64,000 bases of DNA from Vibrio echinoideorum (lineage in GTDB: Bacteria > Pseudomonadota > Gammaproteobacteria > Enterobacterales > Vibrionaceae). The first letter of the stretch is position 1; every line of letters begins with the position of its first letter. Location: positions 744,001-808,000 of the forward strand of contig NZ_AP025484.1 in assembly GCF_024347455.1 (NCBI RefSeq). Direction: 5' to 3'. The notes under the pieces are model-generated. The model was not told where the DNA came from. It ran no database searches and was given only the letters and a program-made list of their open reading frames with translations. Below are positions 8,153-22,000 of this stretch, piece by piece. The position numbers and the translations under genes were made by a program.

Positions 8153-9502
8153 CTACCTCTCATCGAATGCATCTTCAATGGCAGACATCACAGGTTTCGC
8201 TGCGTATTCGATTACGCGACGCGAGCCTGTTTTTACATCGGCGGTAAATTCCATGTAAGGCGATAGTTTGTATTGTGTGCCTCCTCGCTCAAGAAAGTTT
8301 CGGTCAATTTCGATCTCTGCTAAATAGAATTCGGCATCTTCCTCTTCATATGATGAACGGCTGATTGAGGCGATCGTTCCCTCAACAAATCCGTATTTTG
8401 CAAAGTTATAAGTGTCCATTTTTACTTTCACAGCCTGACCAATTTCAACAAACCCCATGTCTTTACGAGGGATCTTTGCTTCTCCGTGTAGGGAGTTATT
8501 AATCGGTGCAATGTCAGCGATACTCTCACCTGGTGGAATTACTGCCGAGCGGAAGTTGAAGTGCAATTTATCGACCACACCATCAACCGGAGAGTAGACG
8601 ACTAATCGATCAACCTTGTCGGAATGTTGTGGTTGTAAGATTCGTTTAAGCTTGAGGTCTTTATTCGCCTGAATGATTTGTGCTTGGTACTCTGAGTTTC
8701 GATTCTCAACCAAGTCTCGGTGCTGCTTTTCAAGTTTGTCGAGCTGAAAACGTTCATTCATGACCGACTCATCGAGGTTTTCAATCTCACGTACCATATT
8801 GGATTCTTGTACTTTCATGTTCAGAACGTCGACATACGAAGCCATCTCTTCTTTATAAAGCGTGTTTTTGATGTTGAGTTGTTTGCGAATGAGCGATAGT
8901 TGGTTCTCTGAACTTTTACGACGCTTAAGCATCGATTTAATCAGAGAACTCTTGTGTTTGATATCGTGTGTAATGAGCTCTTCGTTAGAGCGGTTTTTAG
9001 AGAACTCTTGCTGCCACGTATTCATGTTTACCTGAACTTGTTCCGGAAACCTTTCGATGTAAGAAGCAAAGTTTGGTTCGATCATGTCACGCAGGCTTTC
9101 ATAACGAATTTTGTCTAGCTCTAGCTGAGTAATTTCGGTATTCACGGTATCGAGTTGTGTGTTGCGGTCTAATGAGCGTATTCGTGCGATTGGTTGTCCT
9201 TCATAAACAACTTCTCCTTTTCGGACTAACATCTCTTCCAATATGCCGCCTTCTAAGTGTTGAACTTTCTCGACGTCGGATTCCAGTAGCAATTCACCGC
9301 GCACAGAAACGACAATGTCGATACGTGCTTGTGACGCTACAGCGATAGCGACCAAAGCGAGCAGAAAGATGATGAGCAACGTTTTGTGAACGCTGGTCAT
9401 GGCACTGGCGAGCACGATGGTGTCATCCGCTGTTACCTTAGACGCTTCGTTATTAGAAACGAGCGCTTTTCTAAGGTGATGCTCTATTTGGTTATTGCTC
9501 AT
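8153..9502 (-). CDS. HlyD-family periplasmic adaptor of the type I secretion system
   Basis: A 449-residue membrane fusion protein. It has a short cytoplasmic N-terminus, a single helix at about residues 38-60 (LLIIFLLALVAIAVA), then the first half of a lipoyl-like domain (VRGELLLESDVEKVQHLEGG) and the family motif of a '...GEVVYEGQPIARI' type. A long coiled-coil hairpin (about 120-290) follows, then the second lipoyl half with VYSPVDGVV and a beta-barrel domain to the end. It should bridge the two ABC subunits and the TolC-like channel and engage the substrate from the cytoplasmic side. The ATG lies behind GAGGTAGG and starts 3 bases after the stop of the Hpt-like gene. Length and layout are normal for HlyD/LapC proteins. 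Confidence 0.92.
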   Translation of the reverse strand: MSNNQIEHHLRKALVSNNEASKVTADDTIVLASAMTSVHKTLLIIFLLALVAIAVASQARIDIVVSVRGELLLESDVEKVQHLEGGILEEMLVRKGEVVYEGQPIARIRSLDRNTQLDTVNTEITQLELDKIRYESLRDMIEPNFASYIERFPEQVQVNMNTWQQEFSKNRSNEELITHDIKHKSSLIKSMLKRRKSSENQLSLIRKQLNIKNTLYKEEMASYVDVLNMKVQESNMVREIENLDESVMNERFQLDKLEKQHRDLVENRNSEYQAQIIQANKDLKLKRILQPQHSDKVDRLVVYSPVDGVVDKLHFNFRSAVIPPGESIADIAPINNSLHGEAKIPRKDMGFVEIGQAVKVKMDTYNFAKYGFVEGTIASISRSSYEEEDAEFYLAEIEIDRNFLERGGTQYKLSPYMEFTADVKTGSRRVIEYAAKPVMSAIEDAFDER

Positions 9503-9505
9503 GAC

Positions 9506-9868
9506 CTACCTCGATGACTTGTCATCTATTACTTCCTTAATATCCAACAAGTGATTGATCTGTCGATTGACATTTTGTAGCTCAGTTTTTACATCCTCTA
9601 AAAGCGCTTCAGGCGCAGGGAAGTGGTGTTTACTCAAATGTTCCAATTTGGCCATCTTGGGTGGTAGGTCTTGGTCGCAGAGCAAAGTTAAGATGCTTTT
9701 CAGTTTTTTTGAGTAACTGCTGAGCTCATCAAAACGCTGCTTGTCATGGAGAGTATCTATGTTCATATCTGCGTCTGAAAAATCTTGATAAAAGTCGCCT
9801 AACAACAATTGCAGCCCTTTGTGGTTGTTGCCGATTGAACGCAACAAATTCGTCATGTCTATCATCAT
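9506..9868 (-). CDS. Degenerate Hpt-like helical protein, first gene of the secretion operon
   Basis: A 120-residue all-helical protein. Its layout follows histidine phosphotransfer domains: the N-terminal stretch LLRSIGNNHKGLQLLLGDF corresponds to the usual LL-x-x-LGGD-x-E-LL-x-x-(L/F)L-x-x-F, and KKLKSIL takes the place of the H-T-L-K-G core. The position of the phosphorylated His is Lys. The intact Hpt at 33664-33996 (VHTLKGIL) gives a good internal comparison. It therefore probably binds a receiver domain without passing phosphate, perhaps the C-terminal receiver of the sensor encoded two genes on. It is the promoter-proximal gene of the minus-strand operon, 3 bases before the adaptor gene. 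The start at 9868 has AAGGCAGTGGA upstream; an internal ATG four codons on is also possible. The function is inferred from fold pattern and context. Confidence 0.6.
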   Translation of the reverse strand: MMIDMTNLLRSIGNNHKGLQLLLGDFYQDFSDADMNIDTLHDKQRFDELSSYSKKLKSILTLLCDQDLPPKMAKLEHLSKHHFPAPEALLEDVKTELQNVNRQINHLLDIKEVIDDKSSR

Positions 9869-10054
9869 TCCACTGCCTTAATTGCTTTAATCACAATAAC
9901 TAAGGATCTTTAAAGACAGTTTTCAAATTTTTTTTCATTCTTTATGTATAAAAAGAAAAATATGAAAAAAGTTGTATAAAAACTTGGTTTTTCAAAATGG
10001 TGTCCTTTAATGCCTCTAAATACGATCAGTTAGCTAGTAGCAACGGAGGCTGTA
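9869..10054. promoter_or_regulatory. Divergent promoter region between the secretion operon and the giant adhesin gene
   Basis: This 186-base, very AT-rich stretch separates the minus-strand secretion operon from the plus-strand giant gene and must carry both promoters. It includes long A/T tracts (about 9920-9995), which could bend DNA or bind H-NS-type silencers (inference), and TATAAA-type elements near 9950 and 9976. A strong ribosome site (CGGAGG) precedes the ATG at 10055. I could not assign start points with confidence. Confidence 0.5.
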
Positions 10055-13000
10055 ATGGCAGGCGAAAATAACCAAAACAACCAAAACGAAGATCTAAATG
10101 ACGCGGTAGAACAAACGGACACGAACGACGCGGGTACGCCCTCCCAACAGCAAAATCAACAGAATACGATTGCGTCGACAATCGCGACGGGTGCTGAAAA
10201 CACGGATGCGGCAGACGAAATCAACCAAGCGCTAGAAGACAATCCAAGTGGCGCAGGTAATGCAGAAGATGCGTCTGCTTCTGGTGGGGCTGTTCAAGAA
10301 GAGACGCCAGAAAGCGATGGAGACTCAGATGCAGCTCAATCCAATGTAGTCGGTGGTGCGGCTTCTGAAGCTGGCTCAGAGAATGCTGCCGGTAGTGGGG
10401 GCGGAGCGGGTGCTGGCGCGCAAGCTGTCGGTGGTGAAAATACCGCAGGTTCTGGAGGTGCTTCGAGCGCTGAAGGTAATGAAGAACAAGGCCAAGCAGT
10501 AACAACGTCAGCTGCGCCTAGTGCTGATTCTTCTACCTCTGGTGAGCAACAAGTCGGTGATGATCTCGATTCACAAACGGTAGAAGAGACATTCGCCGTT
10601 GATGTTCAAGCTTCTGACGAAGAGACTATCAGTGAAGTAGAAGATGACTTTGATTCTGAGACGGTAAGCGAAACGTTTAAAATCAAAGTGGAAAGTGAAA
10701 ATGATGCACCAGAAGCTCAACAAGACCTGGCTTACATCATCGATGAAGATGGATCCATAACATTCACTCAAGAACAATTACTCGAATACGCAAGTGATGT
10801 AGATGGCGATGAGCTGGTTGCTTCAAACGTTCAAGTCGGCGCAGATGCAACGGTTCAAGACAATGGTGACGGTACATTCACAGTTGTACCTTCCGCTGAC
10901 TTTAATGGTGAGCTTGACCTTACTTTTGATATTAGTGACGGTCAAGAAACCGTAAGCAGCGCAATTGATTTAACGGTTCGTCCTATTAATGACGCACCTG
11001 TACCAGAAGATAAAACCTTTGAAATAGAAGAAGACGGCACGCTTGTTTTCACTGATGCAGACCTACTAACCGGTGCAACGGACATTGAAGGCGACAACCT
11101 AACGGTTGAAGGTGTGACTTACGATGGCGGCGACGGTATTTTTACCGACAACGGTAATGGTACTTACACCTTTGCTCCGAATGAAAACTTCAACGGTGAC
11201 GTAAACTTCGGTTTTGATGTCTCTGATGGTACCGATACGGTGTCCGCAAACGTCGATGTGAGTGTAACGGCGGTTGATGATGCGCCAGTTTCTGGTGATT
11301 TAGCTTACTCAGTAGATGAAGACGGTTCGATTCGTTTAAGCCAAGAGCAGCTTTTATCGCAAGCATCAGATGTTGAAGGTGATGACCTAACGGCTAGCAG
11401 CCTAACAGTTGATGGCGATGCAACAGTCGTTGCTAACGACGATGGCAGCTTTACCATTACGCCAGATGAGAACTTCAATGGTGACATTGATATCAGCTTC
11501 GATATCTCAGATGGCACCAACACAGTTCAAGCCTCTGCAGACCTAACGGTTAACCCCGTTAATGATTTACCAGTCCCTCAAGATCAACAATTCAGCGTTG
11601 AAGAAGATGGCACACTCATCTTCACCGATGCCGACCTATTAGCAGGCGCAACGGACATTGAAGGCGACAACCTTACGGTTGAAGGTGTGACCTACGACGG
11701 TGGTGACCGTATCCTTACTGATAACGGTAATGGTACTTACACATTCGCTCCGAATGAAAACTTCAATGGAGACGTAAACTTCGGCTTCGATGTGTCTGAC
11801 GGGACTGATACGGTGTCCGCAAATATTGATGTGAGTGTAACGGCGGTTGATGATGCGCCAGTATCGGGTGACCTTGCTTACTCAGTGGACGAAGACGGTT
11901 CTATCCGTTTGAGCCAAGAACAGCTTTTATCGCAAGCATCAGATGTTGAAGGTGATGACCTGACAGCCAGCAGCCTAACGGTTGATGGCGATGCAACAGT
12001 CGTTGCTAACGATGACGGCAGTTTCACCATCACGCCAGATGAAAACTTCAATGGCGACATCGATATCAGCTTCGATATCTCCGATGGTACCAACACAGTT
12101 CAAGCTTCTGCAGACCTGACGGTTAACCCAGTTAATGATTTGCCCGTTCCTCAAGATCAACAATTTAGCGTTGAAGAAGATGGCACACTCATCTTCACCG
12201 ATGCCGACCTATTAACAGGCGCAACGGACATTGAAGGCGACAACCTTACTGTTGAAGGTGTGACCTACGACGGTGGTGACGGTATCCTTACTGATAACGG
12301 TAATGGTACTTACACATTCGCTCCGAATGAAAACTTCAATGGAGACGTAAACTTCGGCTTCGATGTGTCTGACGGTACCGATACGGTGTCTGCGAACATC
12401 GATGTGAGTGTAACGGCGGTTGATGATGCGCCAGTATCGGGTGACCTTGCTTACTCAGTGGACGAAGACGGTTCTATCCGTTTGAGCCAAGAACAGCTTT
12501 TATCGCAAGCATCAGATGTTGAAGGTGATGACCTGACAGCCAGCAGCCTAACGGTTGATGGCGATGCAACAGTAGTTGCTAACGATGACGGCAGTTTCAC
12601 CATCACGCCAGATGAAAACTTCAATGGCGACATCGATATCAGCTTCGATATCTCAGATGGTACCAATACGGTTCAAGCATCAGCAGATTTAACAGTTAAC
12701 CCAGTTAACGACCTACCAGTCCCTCAAGATCAACAGTTCAGTATTGCAGAAGACGGTACTCTTCAGTTCACTGACGCGGATCTGCTTACAGGCGCGACAG
12801 ACGTTGAAGGTGATAACCTAACTGTTGAAGGTATCACTTATGAAGGTACTGATGGCGTATTAACAGACCTGGGTGAGGGCTCATATAGCTTTGCTCCAAA
12901 TGAAAACTTCAACGGCGACGTAAACTTTAATTTTGTTGTTTCTGACGGTACCGATACGGTGTCTGCAAACATTGATGTTAGCGTGACTCCTGAGAACGAT

Positions 13001-16000
13001 CCGCCAGTTGCAGGTTCAACGTCTTACACGGTGAATGAAGATAATTCGATTACCATTTCTGATGCCCAACTATTGGCAACATCTTCAGATATTGAAGGTG
13101 ATGTATCCATAGACAGCGTGACTTACTCTGGTAGTGACGGTGTCCTTGAAATCAACGGTAACGGTACTTACACCTTCTCACCAAACGAGAACTTCAATGG
13201 TGAAATCGCTCTAGATGTAGTGGTTGCCGATGAAGAAGGTGCAACCGATGCCACAACCGCTGGAATTACCGTTCTTGAAGTGAACGATCCGCCAGTTGCA
13301 GGCCCAACGTCTTACACCATTGATGAAGACTCAGTACTGAAATTCAATGAGTCGCAAGTGCTACTTAATGCTTCTGATGTTGAAGGGGACGTTGAGCTTG
13401 TTGGTATTAGCTACGATGGCCCAGATGGTATCTTCTCGGTTAATGGCGATGGTACTTGTAGCTTCGCTCCGAATGAGAACTTTAATGGCCAAGTTCAGCT
13501 TGATGTGACCATTCGTGATGAAGACGGTGCAGAAGTTGATACTGTCATCAATGTTGATGTTCTGCCAATTAATGATGCGCCAGTATCGGGTGACTTGGCG
13601 TACAACGTTAACGAAGATGGTTCAATCACATTGAGCCAAGAGCAGTTGTTGTCTCAGGCGTCTGATGTTGAAGGCCAAGACCTAACTGCGAGCGACCTAA
13701 CGGTTGATGGTAACGCGACAGTAACCGCTAATGATGATGGTAGTTTTACCATTACGCCAGATGCGAACTTCAATGGTGACATTGATATTCAATTTAACCT
13801 CACTGATGGTACTGACACGGTTCAAGCAACTGCAGATCTTACTGTTAATCCAGTTAACGATTTACCCGCTCCTCAAGACCAACAATTCAGTATTGAAGAA
13901 GACGGCACGCTGCAATTTACAGATGCCGATCTACTTACCGGTGCCACCGATATTGATGGTGATGACCTAACCGTAGAAGGTATTAGCTATACAGGCGGCG
14001 ATGGCGTACTGACCGATCACGGTGATGGTACTTATACCTTTGCGCCAAATGAAAACTTCAATGGTGATGTGAACTTCAGTTTCGATGTGTCTGATGGTAC
14101 AGAAACAGTCAGCGCCAACATTGACGTTAGCGTGACGCCTGAGAACGATCCGCCAGTTGCGGGTTCTACCTCATATATGGTGAACGAAGACAATGCCATT
14201 ACTATTTCTGATGAGCAATTGTTAGTAAATTCATCTGACGTTGAAGGCGCGGTATCGATTGATAGCGTGACCTACAGCGGCACAGATGGCGTGTTCCAAG
14301 ACAACGGTGACGGCAGTTATACCTTCCTTCCTAATGAAAACTTCAGTGGTGATATCAGCCTTGACGTGATTGTTGCTGATGAAGATGGTTCGATTGATGA
14401 AACCACCGCGGGCATTGCTGTTCTAGAAGTAAATGACCCACCGGTTGCAGGTCCAACGTCTTACACCATTGACGAAGATTCTGTTCTTACATTCAGCGAA
14501 TCTCAGATTTTAGTGAATGCCTTTGACGTTGAGGGCGATGTAGAGCTAGTCGGCATCAATTACGACGGCTCGGACGGAATCTTTATCGTAAATGGTGATG
14601 GTACATGTAGCTTTGCACCCAATGAAAACTTTAATGGTCAAGTTCAACTGGGTGTGACCATTAAAGATGAAGACGGCGCAACGGTTGATACTCATATTAA
14701 TGTTGATGTACTACCTATCAACGATCCACCGACTTCTGGTGAATTGGCTTATACCATTAATGAAGATAGCTCGATCACTCTGAGCCAGGATCAATTGCTA
14801 GCTCGAGCGGGTGATATTGATAGCGAAAACCTAGAAGCTATTAACCTGTCGACCGATGAAAACGCGACCATCCAACAAAACGACGATGGTAGCTATACGA
14901 TTACACCAGACGCTGATTACAACGGCGACTTAGACTTAAGCTTCGATATCATCGATAACGACGGTGGTTCAGTTCAAGTTGGCCTAGACATTACCGTGAA
15001 TCCGCTGAATGACTTGCCACAAGCGCAAGATCAACAGTTCTCAATTGAAGAAGACGGCACACTACTCTTCACCGATGCTGACCTGCTTGCTGGCGCGTCG
15101 GATATTGACGGTGATGAACTGTCGATTGAAAACGTGCTCTACACAGGTGCAGATGGTGTTCTTAGCGATAATGGCGACGGCACATATAGCTTTGCACCAA
15201 ACGAGAACTTCAATGGCGATGTTCAATTCTCATTTGATGTTTCTGATGGTACGGGCTCAACGGCTGCTGTCATCGATGTCAGCGTGACGCCAGAGAACGA
15301 TCCTCCAGTCGCAGGTTCAACGTCTTACACAGTTCAAGAAGACGGCCAAATCACCATCAGTGATGAGCAGTTATTAGCAAATTCTTCCGATGTTGAAGGT
15401 GATGTTGCTCTATCAAGTGTTAGTTACGCTGGTGATGACGGCTCATTCGTTGATAACGGTAATGGCACATACACCTTCACACCAAATGAAAACTTCGACG
15501 GTGATATCTCACTTGATGTTGTTGTGGTTGACGAAGATGGTGCAACGGCGACAACCACAGCTGGCATTGATGTTATTGCCGTGAATGACGGTCCTGAAAC
15601 GTCTGGCATTCAGGCTGAGGTAGACGAAGATAATTCAATTACCATTACTCAAGAGCAGTTACTTGCGAATGCAACTGACGTTGAAGGTGATGAGTTAACG
15701 GCATCTAACTTACAAACCAACGATCCAGACGCAACAATTGTTACTAATGACGATGGTTCATTCACCATCACGCACACAGAGAACTTCAATGGCGAGTTGG
15801 ACTTCACATACAGCATCAGTGATGGTGACAATGAAGTTCTAACCACACTCGACTTAACGGTTAACCCAGTTAATGATGCGCCAGAAGCGGACGAAGAAAT
15901 CTTCATTCAAGCACAAGAAGACCAAACGGTTGGTGTGACGCTTCGTGAAGAGCCGGCACTGCGCCTAGATCAAGCACCAGAAAACGGCATCATCGAAGCA

Positions 16001-19000
16001 AATCTTGACAATGAGTGGGTAGTACTGGAAGTCGGACAAGAAGTACCTGCTGATACAGAAGTACGCTTTGTTCCAAGTGAGGATGCTCTGGCTGAAGGAA
16101 CACATACCACGCAAATTGGTACCTTTGACGATAATGCGAGCGTAGACGATTGGGGCACAGAAGTAGACCCATACACGCGTGAGTTCTCGGATGGCGACTT
16201 AACGGTAACGGTTCAAAGTAACGATGATCCACTTGGCGCTTGGAATGGTAACACACACATTGGTCACGGCCTTGGTGATACCGATCGCCAAGGGCTGAGT
16301 GGTGATGAAAAACTGACTGTTTCAGTTGAAGGCCAAGACATCAACGAAATTAGTTTCCACCTAGATGGTTTAGGTGGTTGGTTCATGGAAGATTCACGTC
16401 ACTTTACAGAAGTAGAAATTAAAGCATTCAATGAGGATGGCGACCTAATTGACTCGATGACTTACCACAAAGAAGATCGTGGTGGTTACGAGACTGATTA
16501 CACGCTTACCGTCTCTGAACCTGTGTCGTACTTTGAACTCGGCACGGTACAAGGAAATGGTACTTACGTCGTTCAAAACATGACAGTGTCACAAACCTGT
16601 CATGATGAAGCCGTGTTTACTTCGATTGGTGTAGACGGTTCTGAAATCACTGAAACGGTTGAGTTGAACATCCATGCGGGTGACAACGAAATCGAGCTAA
16701 CGGCTGATCTTCCAAATATCACTATCGATACGGAAGGTTCTGCTCAGTTTGCTTCTGTTGTGATTACAGAAGAACAGCTACTGGCACAAGCCTCTGATAT
16801 TGATGGCGACGACCTTGATATTCAAAATCTAGAGCTGGTGGGTGAAAACTCAGAGCATGCAACACTGACTGATAATGGTGATGGTACTTGGACGGTAACA
16901 CCGGATGAAAACTTCCATGGTGAAATCGAACTGGGTTATCAAGTTACCGATGGTGAATTGACCGACGACAACATCATTAACATTAACTTCGAGTCGGTGA
17001 ATGATGCGCCAATCGTTTCTGGTCCAATGGTGCTATCGACAGACGAAGACCAAGGTATTACTTTCAGTGCTGATGATTTATTGGCGAACACTACAGATGT
17101 GGAAGGCGATACGCTGTCTATTTCTGACATCACTTACGGTGGTGATCACGGTGACTTGGTCGACAACGGCGATGGCACGTTTACCTTCATGCCGAATGAA
17201 AACTTCAATGGTGAAATCGACATCGATTACAAAGTCTTCGATGGCACCGATGAAGTAGCAACGCACCTAGATCTAACAGTTATACCAGTCAACGATATTC
17301 CTGTTCCAGGTGAGCCGCTACACACCCAAATGCTTGAAAACGGCTCCATGATCATCGAAGCGAAAGACCTATTGTCTGGTGCGACCGATGTTGATGGTGA
17401 CATTCTTCATGTTGAAAACCTATTACTTGCAGACCAAACGCAAGGTACGTTAACAGATAATGGCGATAATACGTTCACCTTCGAGCCTGCAGAGAACTTC
17501 TCTGGTGAAGTGAATCTGACCTTCGATATTAGTGATGGTCAAGCAAGCGCGCCAAGCATTGCAACAGTCGACGTTGAAATTGTCAACGAAGGCCCTGAAG
17601 TTAGCGGCCCAATTGAAGCGGCGGTTGATGAAGATGGTTCAATCACCATTACGCAAGAGGACTTGTTGGCGAATGCAACCGATGTCGATGGTGACAACCT
17701 TGAAGCGGTTAACTTTGCGACCAACGATCCAAATGCGGTTATTGTAGAAAACTCAGACGGTAGCTTCACAATCACACCAAGTGCAGACTTCTTTGGTGAG
17801 ATTGAATTCACTTACGATGTCACTGACGCAATTGAGACAGTGGCAGCCGATCTTAACCTGACCGTAAATCCAATCAACGATGCGCCAGACGTACCGGATA
17901 TGTCTTTCACAACGGAAGATGGTCAAGCAATCACCATTACCGAAGCTGAGCTATTAGCACAAGCGACAGACGTTGAAGGCGATGAGCTGTCTGTTGTGAA
18001 TGTGACTAGCGCGAGCGACACGGTAGAAGTCACGGACAACGGTGACGGTACATACACATTAACGCCAGAGCAGGGCTTCTTCGGCAATGTTGATTTAGCG
18101 TTTGATGTGAGCGACGGCACGGAGGTGGTGGCGGGAAACATCGACCTAAAAGTTGAGTTCGTCAATGACACGCCAGAAGCGACGCCAATGGTTGCAGATG
18201 TCGACGAAGATGGTTCAATTCTCGTTACGCAAGAGATGTTGTTGGAAAGCGCGAGCGATCAAGATGGTGATGAGCTGTTTGCGAGTGCGCTGGAAACCAA
18301 TGATCCAAACGCCACCATCGTAAATAATGGTGATGGCACGTACACAGTGACGCCTTCGGAAAACTTCAATGGTGATATCGCATTCACTTATGAGGTGAGC
18401 GACGGTGAGCTGAGCACGTCTAATGACATGACATTGACCGTGAATCCGGTGAATGACATTCCAATCGTTGCTCCAGGCATGTACCACATTGAAGAGGATG
18501 GCAGCATCCTGTTCACTCAAGAAGATCTGTTGAGTGGTGCGATTGATATTGATGGCGACGACTTAAGCGTTACTAGCATCAATTACTCTGGTGATGAAGG
18601 CACAGTCACCGATAACGGCGATGGCACGTTCAGCTTCGTTCCTGAAGAGCACTTTAGTGGTGATCTACAGTTCAGTTTTACAGTTACCGATGGCACAACT
18701 GAAGTAGAGCAAGACCTCAATGTTCACATTGAAGCGGTTGCAGATGCGCCGGATCTTGTGATTACCGATAGCGATGGCGTTAACGTCGATGACCAAGCGA
18801 TTTTGGTAGAGCCAGGCGGCATTGTTGAACTGAATATTGCAGCGGCGCTTGTCGACCAAGACTTGTCTGAAACACTTACCGTAACTGTAGATGGTGTGCC
18901 AGAAGGTTCGGTTATTCAATACGATAACGAAGGCGTTCTGAATGACCAAGAGAACGGTATCACCAGTTACAACGACACTGAAATTACAGTAACGTTTGAA

Positions 19001-22000
19001 GGTGAAACGGCAGGTTACCAAAACGCAGCGGGTTACTACAAAGTTGACGAAGACGGCAACATCACGGGTGTTGAAGTTGTCTATGAAAATGCATCACAAG
19101 TGGGAGGCGGTGGTGACCTTGTTCCAGGACAAGACCAGTTCAGCTTCCAAGTTGAAGAAGGTGAAAGTTTCAACCTGTTCTTGATTCCAAACGGGCATCA
19201 GCACAATGACTTTGACGCGATGCAGGAAGGTCAGTACGAGTTCCGTGCAGCGGATGGTTCGCCTGCAAACATGGATACGGTTGATCCTCAACTTGTATTT
19301 GTTGCTGCCGATGGAACTGAAACTGTAGTTCAAGGGCAGAATGGTGACGCGATATTCCATGGTGGTTCAAGCTCTCAGCTAAACCAAGATGGTATCGAAC
19401 ATACGCGCACGACGGTTAATGAAGACGGCGAGCTGGTTTACGGATTTGAAGATTTGTATGGTGGCGGTGATGCTGACTATTCAGACTTCAACTTCACAAT
19501 CGATGTCGGTGAAGTGAACAGCCAAATCTACAGTGGTGAAGTGACGGTTGGTCCTGATGGTACGGTGAACCTACCAACAACGGCTATCGAAAATGCACTA
19601 CAAATCCAGTTACCAGAAGACTTCAACGAACAGCTTGAAGTTCATGTAACAGCAACCGCAACAGAGCTATCGAATGATGATTCTGAAACGGTCTCTCAAA
19701 CCATCTACATTAACGCGACAGGCGCCCACATTGAACATGCACCTGAAGCACTTCCTGTTGCTGCAACTGTGGAAGAAGATGGTTCTATCATCATTACGCA
19801 AGAAGACTTGTTAGCTAATGCTCGCGATCTCGATGGCGATCAGCTGACCGCTCTGAATTTAGCAACTGATGATGAGAGCGTTACGATTACCGATAACGGT
19901 GATGGTACTTACACATTAACGCCAGATGCTGACTTCAACGGTGATGTTAACTTCACATTTGATGTATCGGATGGTGATGATGTTGTCTCTACCAATCTTG
20001 AGTTAACCGTTTCACCAGTGAATGATGGTCCAGAAGCGCAAGACCAAGCGTTCACAGTTGGTGAAGACGGTGTGTTAACGTTCAATGACCAAGACCTATT
20101 AACGGGTGCAACGGACATTGAAGGGGACGACCTAAGTGTTGAAGGTGTGACTTACACTGGCGCAGACGGTGTTCTCACAGATAACGGCGATGGCACATAT
20201 AGTTTTGCGCCAAACGAAAACTTCAATGGCGATGTGAACTTCTCGTTCAATGTATCAGATGGTACCGATACGGTAACCGCTAACATTGATGTCAGCGTGA
20301 CGCCAGAGAATGATCCTCCAGTGGCGGGTAGCACGTCTTACACCGTTCATGAAGACAACTCCATTACGATCAGTAACGAACAGCTATTAGCGAACTCTTC
20401 GGATATCGAAGGGGAGGTGGCAATTGATAGCGTCACCTACAGTGGCAGTGATGGTGTGTTGGAAATCAACGGCAACGGTACTTATACCTTCTCTCCAAAC
20501 GAAAACTTTAACGGCGAAATTAGCCTAGATGTTGTCGTGGTTGATGAAGATGATGCTGCCGTATCGACTACCGCGGGTATTACAGTCCTTGAGGTAAACG
20601 ACCCTCCTGTGGCTGGTCCAACGTCATACACTATCGATGAAGATTCTGTACTGACCTTCAATGAGACTCAAGTTCTATTGAACGCATCTGATATCGAAGG
20701 TGATGTACAACTTGTTGAGATCAACTACGATGGCCCAGACGGCATCTTCTCAATCAATGGTGACGGCACATGTAGCTTTGCACCGAATGAAAACTTCAAC
20801 GGCCAAGTGCAGTTGGATGTGACCATTCAAGATGAAGACGGTGCTCAAGTCGATACCTATATTACGGTTGATGTCCTACCAATCAATGATGTTCCAGTAT
20901 CGGGAGGCTTGGCATACAGCGTTGAGGAAGACGGTTCGATTACTCTGAGCCAAGAACAACTTCTTTCTCAAGCGAATGATGTAGACGGCGACGATCTTAC
21001 TGCCTCTAACTTAATCGTTGATGGTGATGCAACGGTTACTACTAACGATGACGGTAGCTTTACCATTACGCCAGATGCGAACTTCAATGGTGATATTGAC
21101 CTAACGTTCGACATCAATGACGGTGCTGACACTTTAGTTGCGACAGCAGACTTAACTGTTAACCCGGTTAATGACTTACCACAACCACAAGATCAAGCCT
21201 TCAGTATTGGTGAAGATGGCGTCTTGAACTTCACTGATGAAGACCTGCTAACAGGTGCGACAGACATCGATGGGGATGACCTATCGGTTGAAGGTGTGAC
21301 TTACACTGGCGCCGACGGTGTTCTTACTGACAATGGCGACGGAAGCTACAGCTTTGCGCCAAACGAGAACTTCAATGGTGATGTGAACTTCAGTTTTGAT
21401 GTATCAGATGGTACCGATACGGTTCAAGCCAATATTGATGTGAGCGTGACACCAGAGAACGATCCACCGGTTGCGGGTAGTACGTCTTACACGGTTCATG
21501 AAGACAACTCGATTACCATTAGCAACGAACAGTTACTCGCTAACTCTTCAGATATTGAAGGTGAAGTGGCGATTGATAGTGTGGCTTACACCGGTGCCGA
21601 TGGTGTATTCGAAGACAACGGAAACGGTACGTATACCTTCTCGCCAAACGAAAATTTCAATGGCGGAGTTAGTCTAAATGTTGTTGTGACCGATGAAGAC
21701 GGTGCAACTGAAGCAACGACAGCTGGAATTACTGTACTTGAGGTGAACGATCCACCAATTGCGGGTTCAACCAGTTACTCAGTCAACGAAGACGAAGTCA
21801 TCACCATCAGTTCAGAGCAACTGTTGGCGAACGCTTCAGACATCGAAGGTGAAGTGGCGATTGATAGCGTTAACTACACCGGCTCAGACGGTATCTTTAC
21901 CGATAATGGTGATGGCACATTTAGCTTCGCACCAAACGCTAACTTCGATGGCGATGTAAGCCTTGATGTTGTCGTGACTGATGAAGATGGCGCAACCGTA

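Noticed and set aside
11275..12720. CRISPR array
   Set aside because: The repeats are hundreds of bases long, coding and contiguous, without unique spacers.
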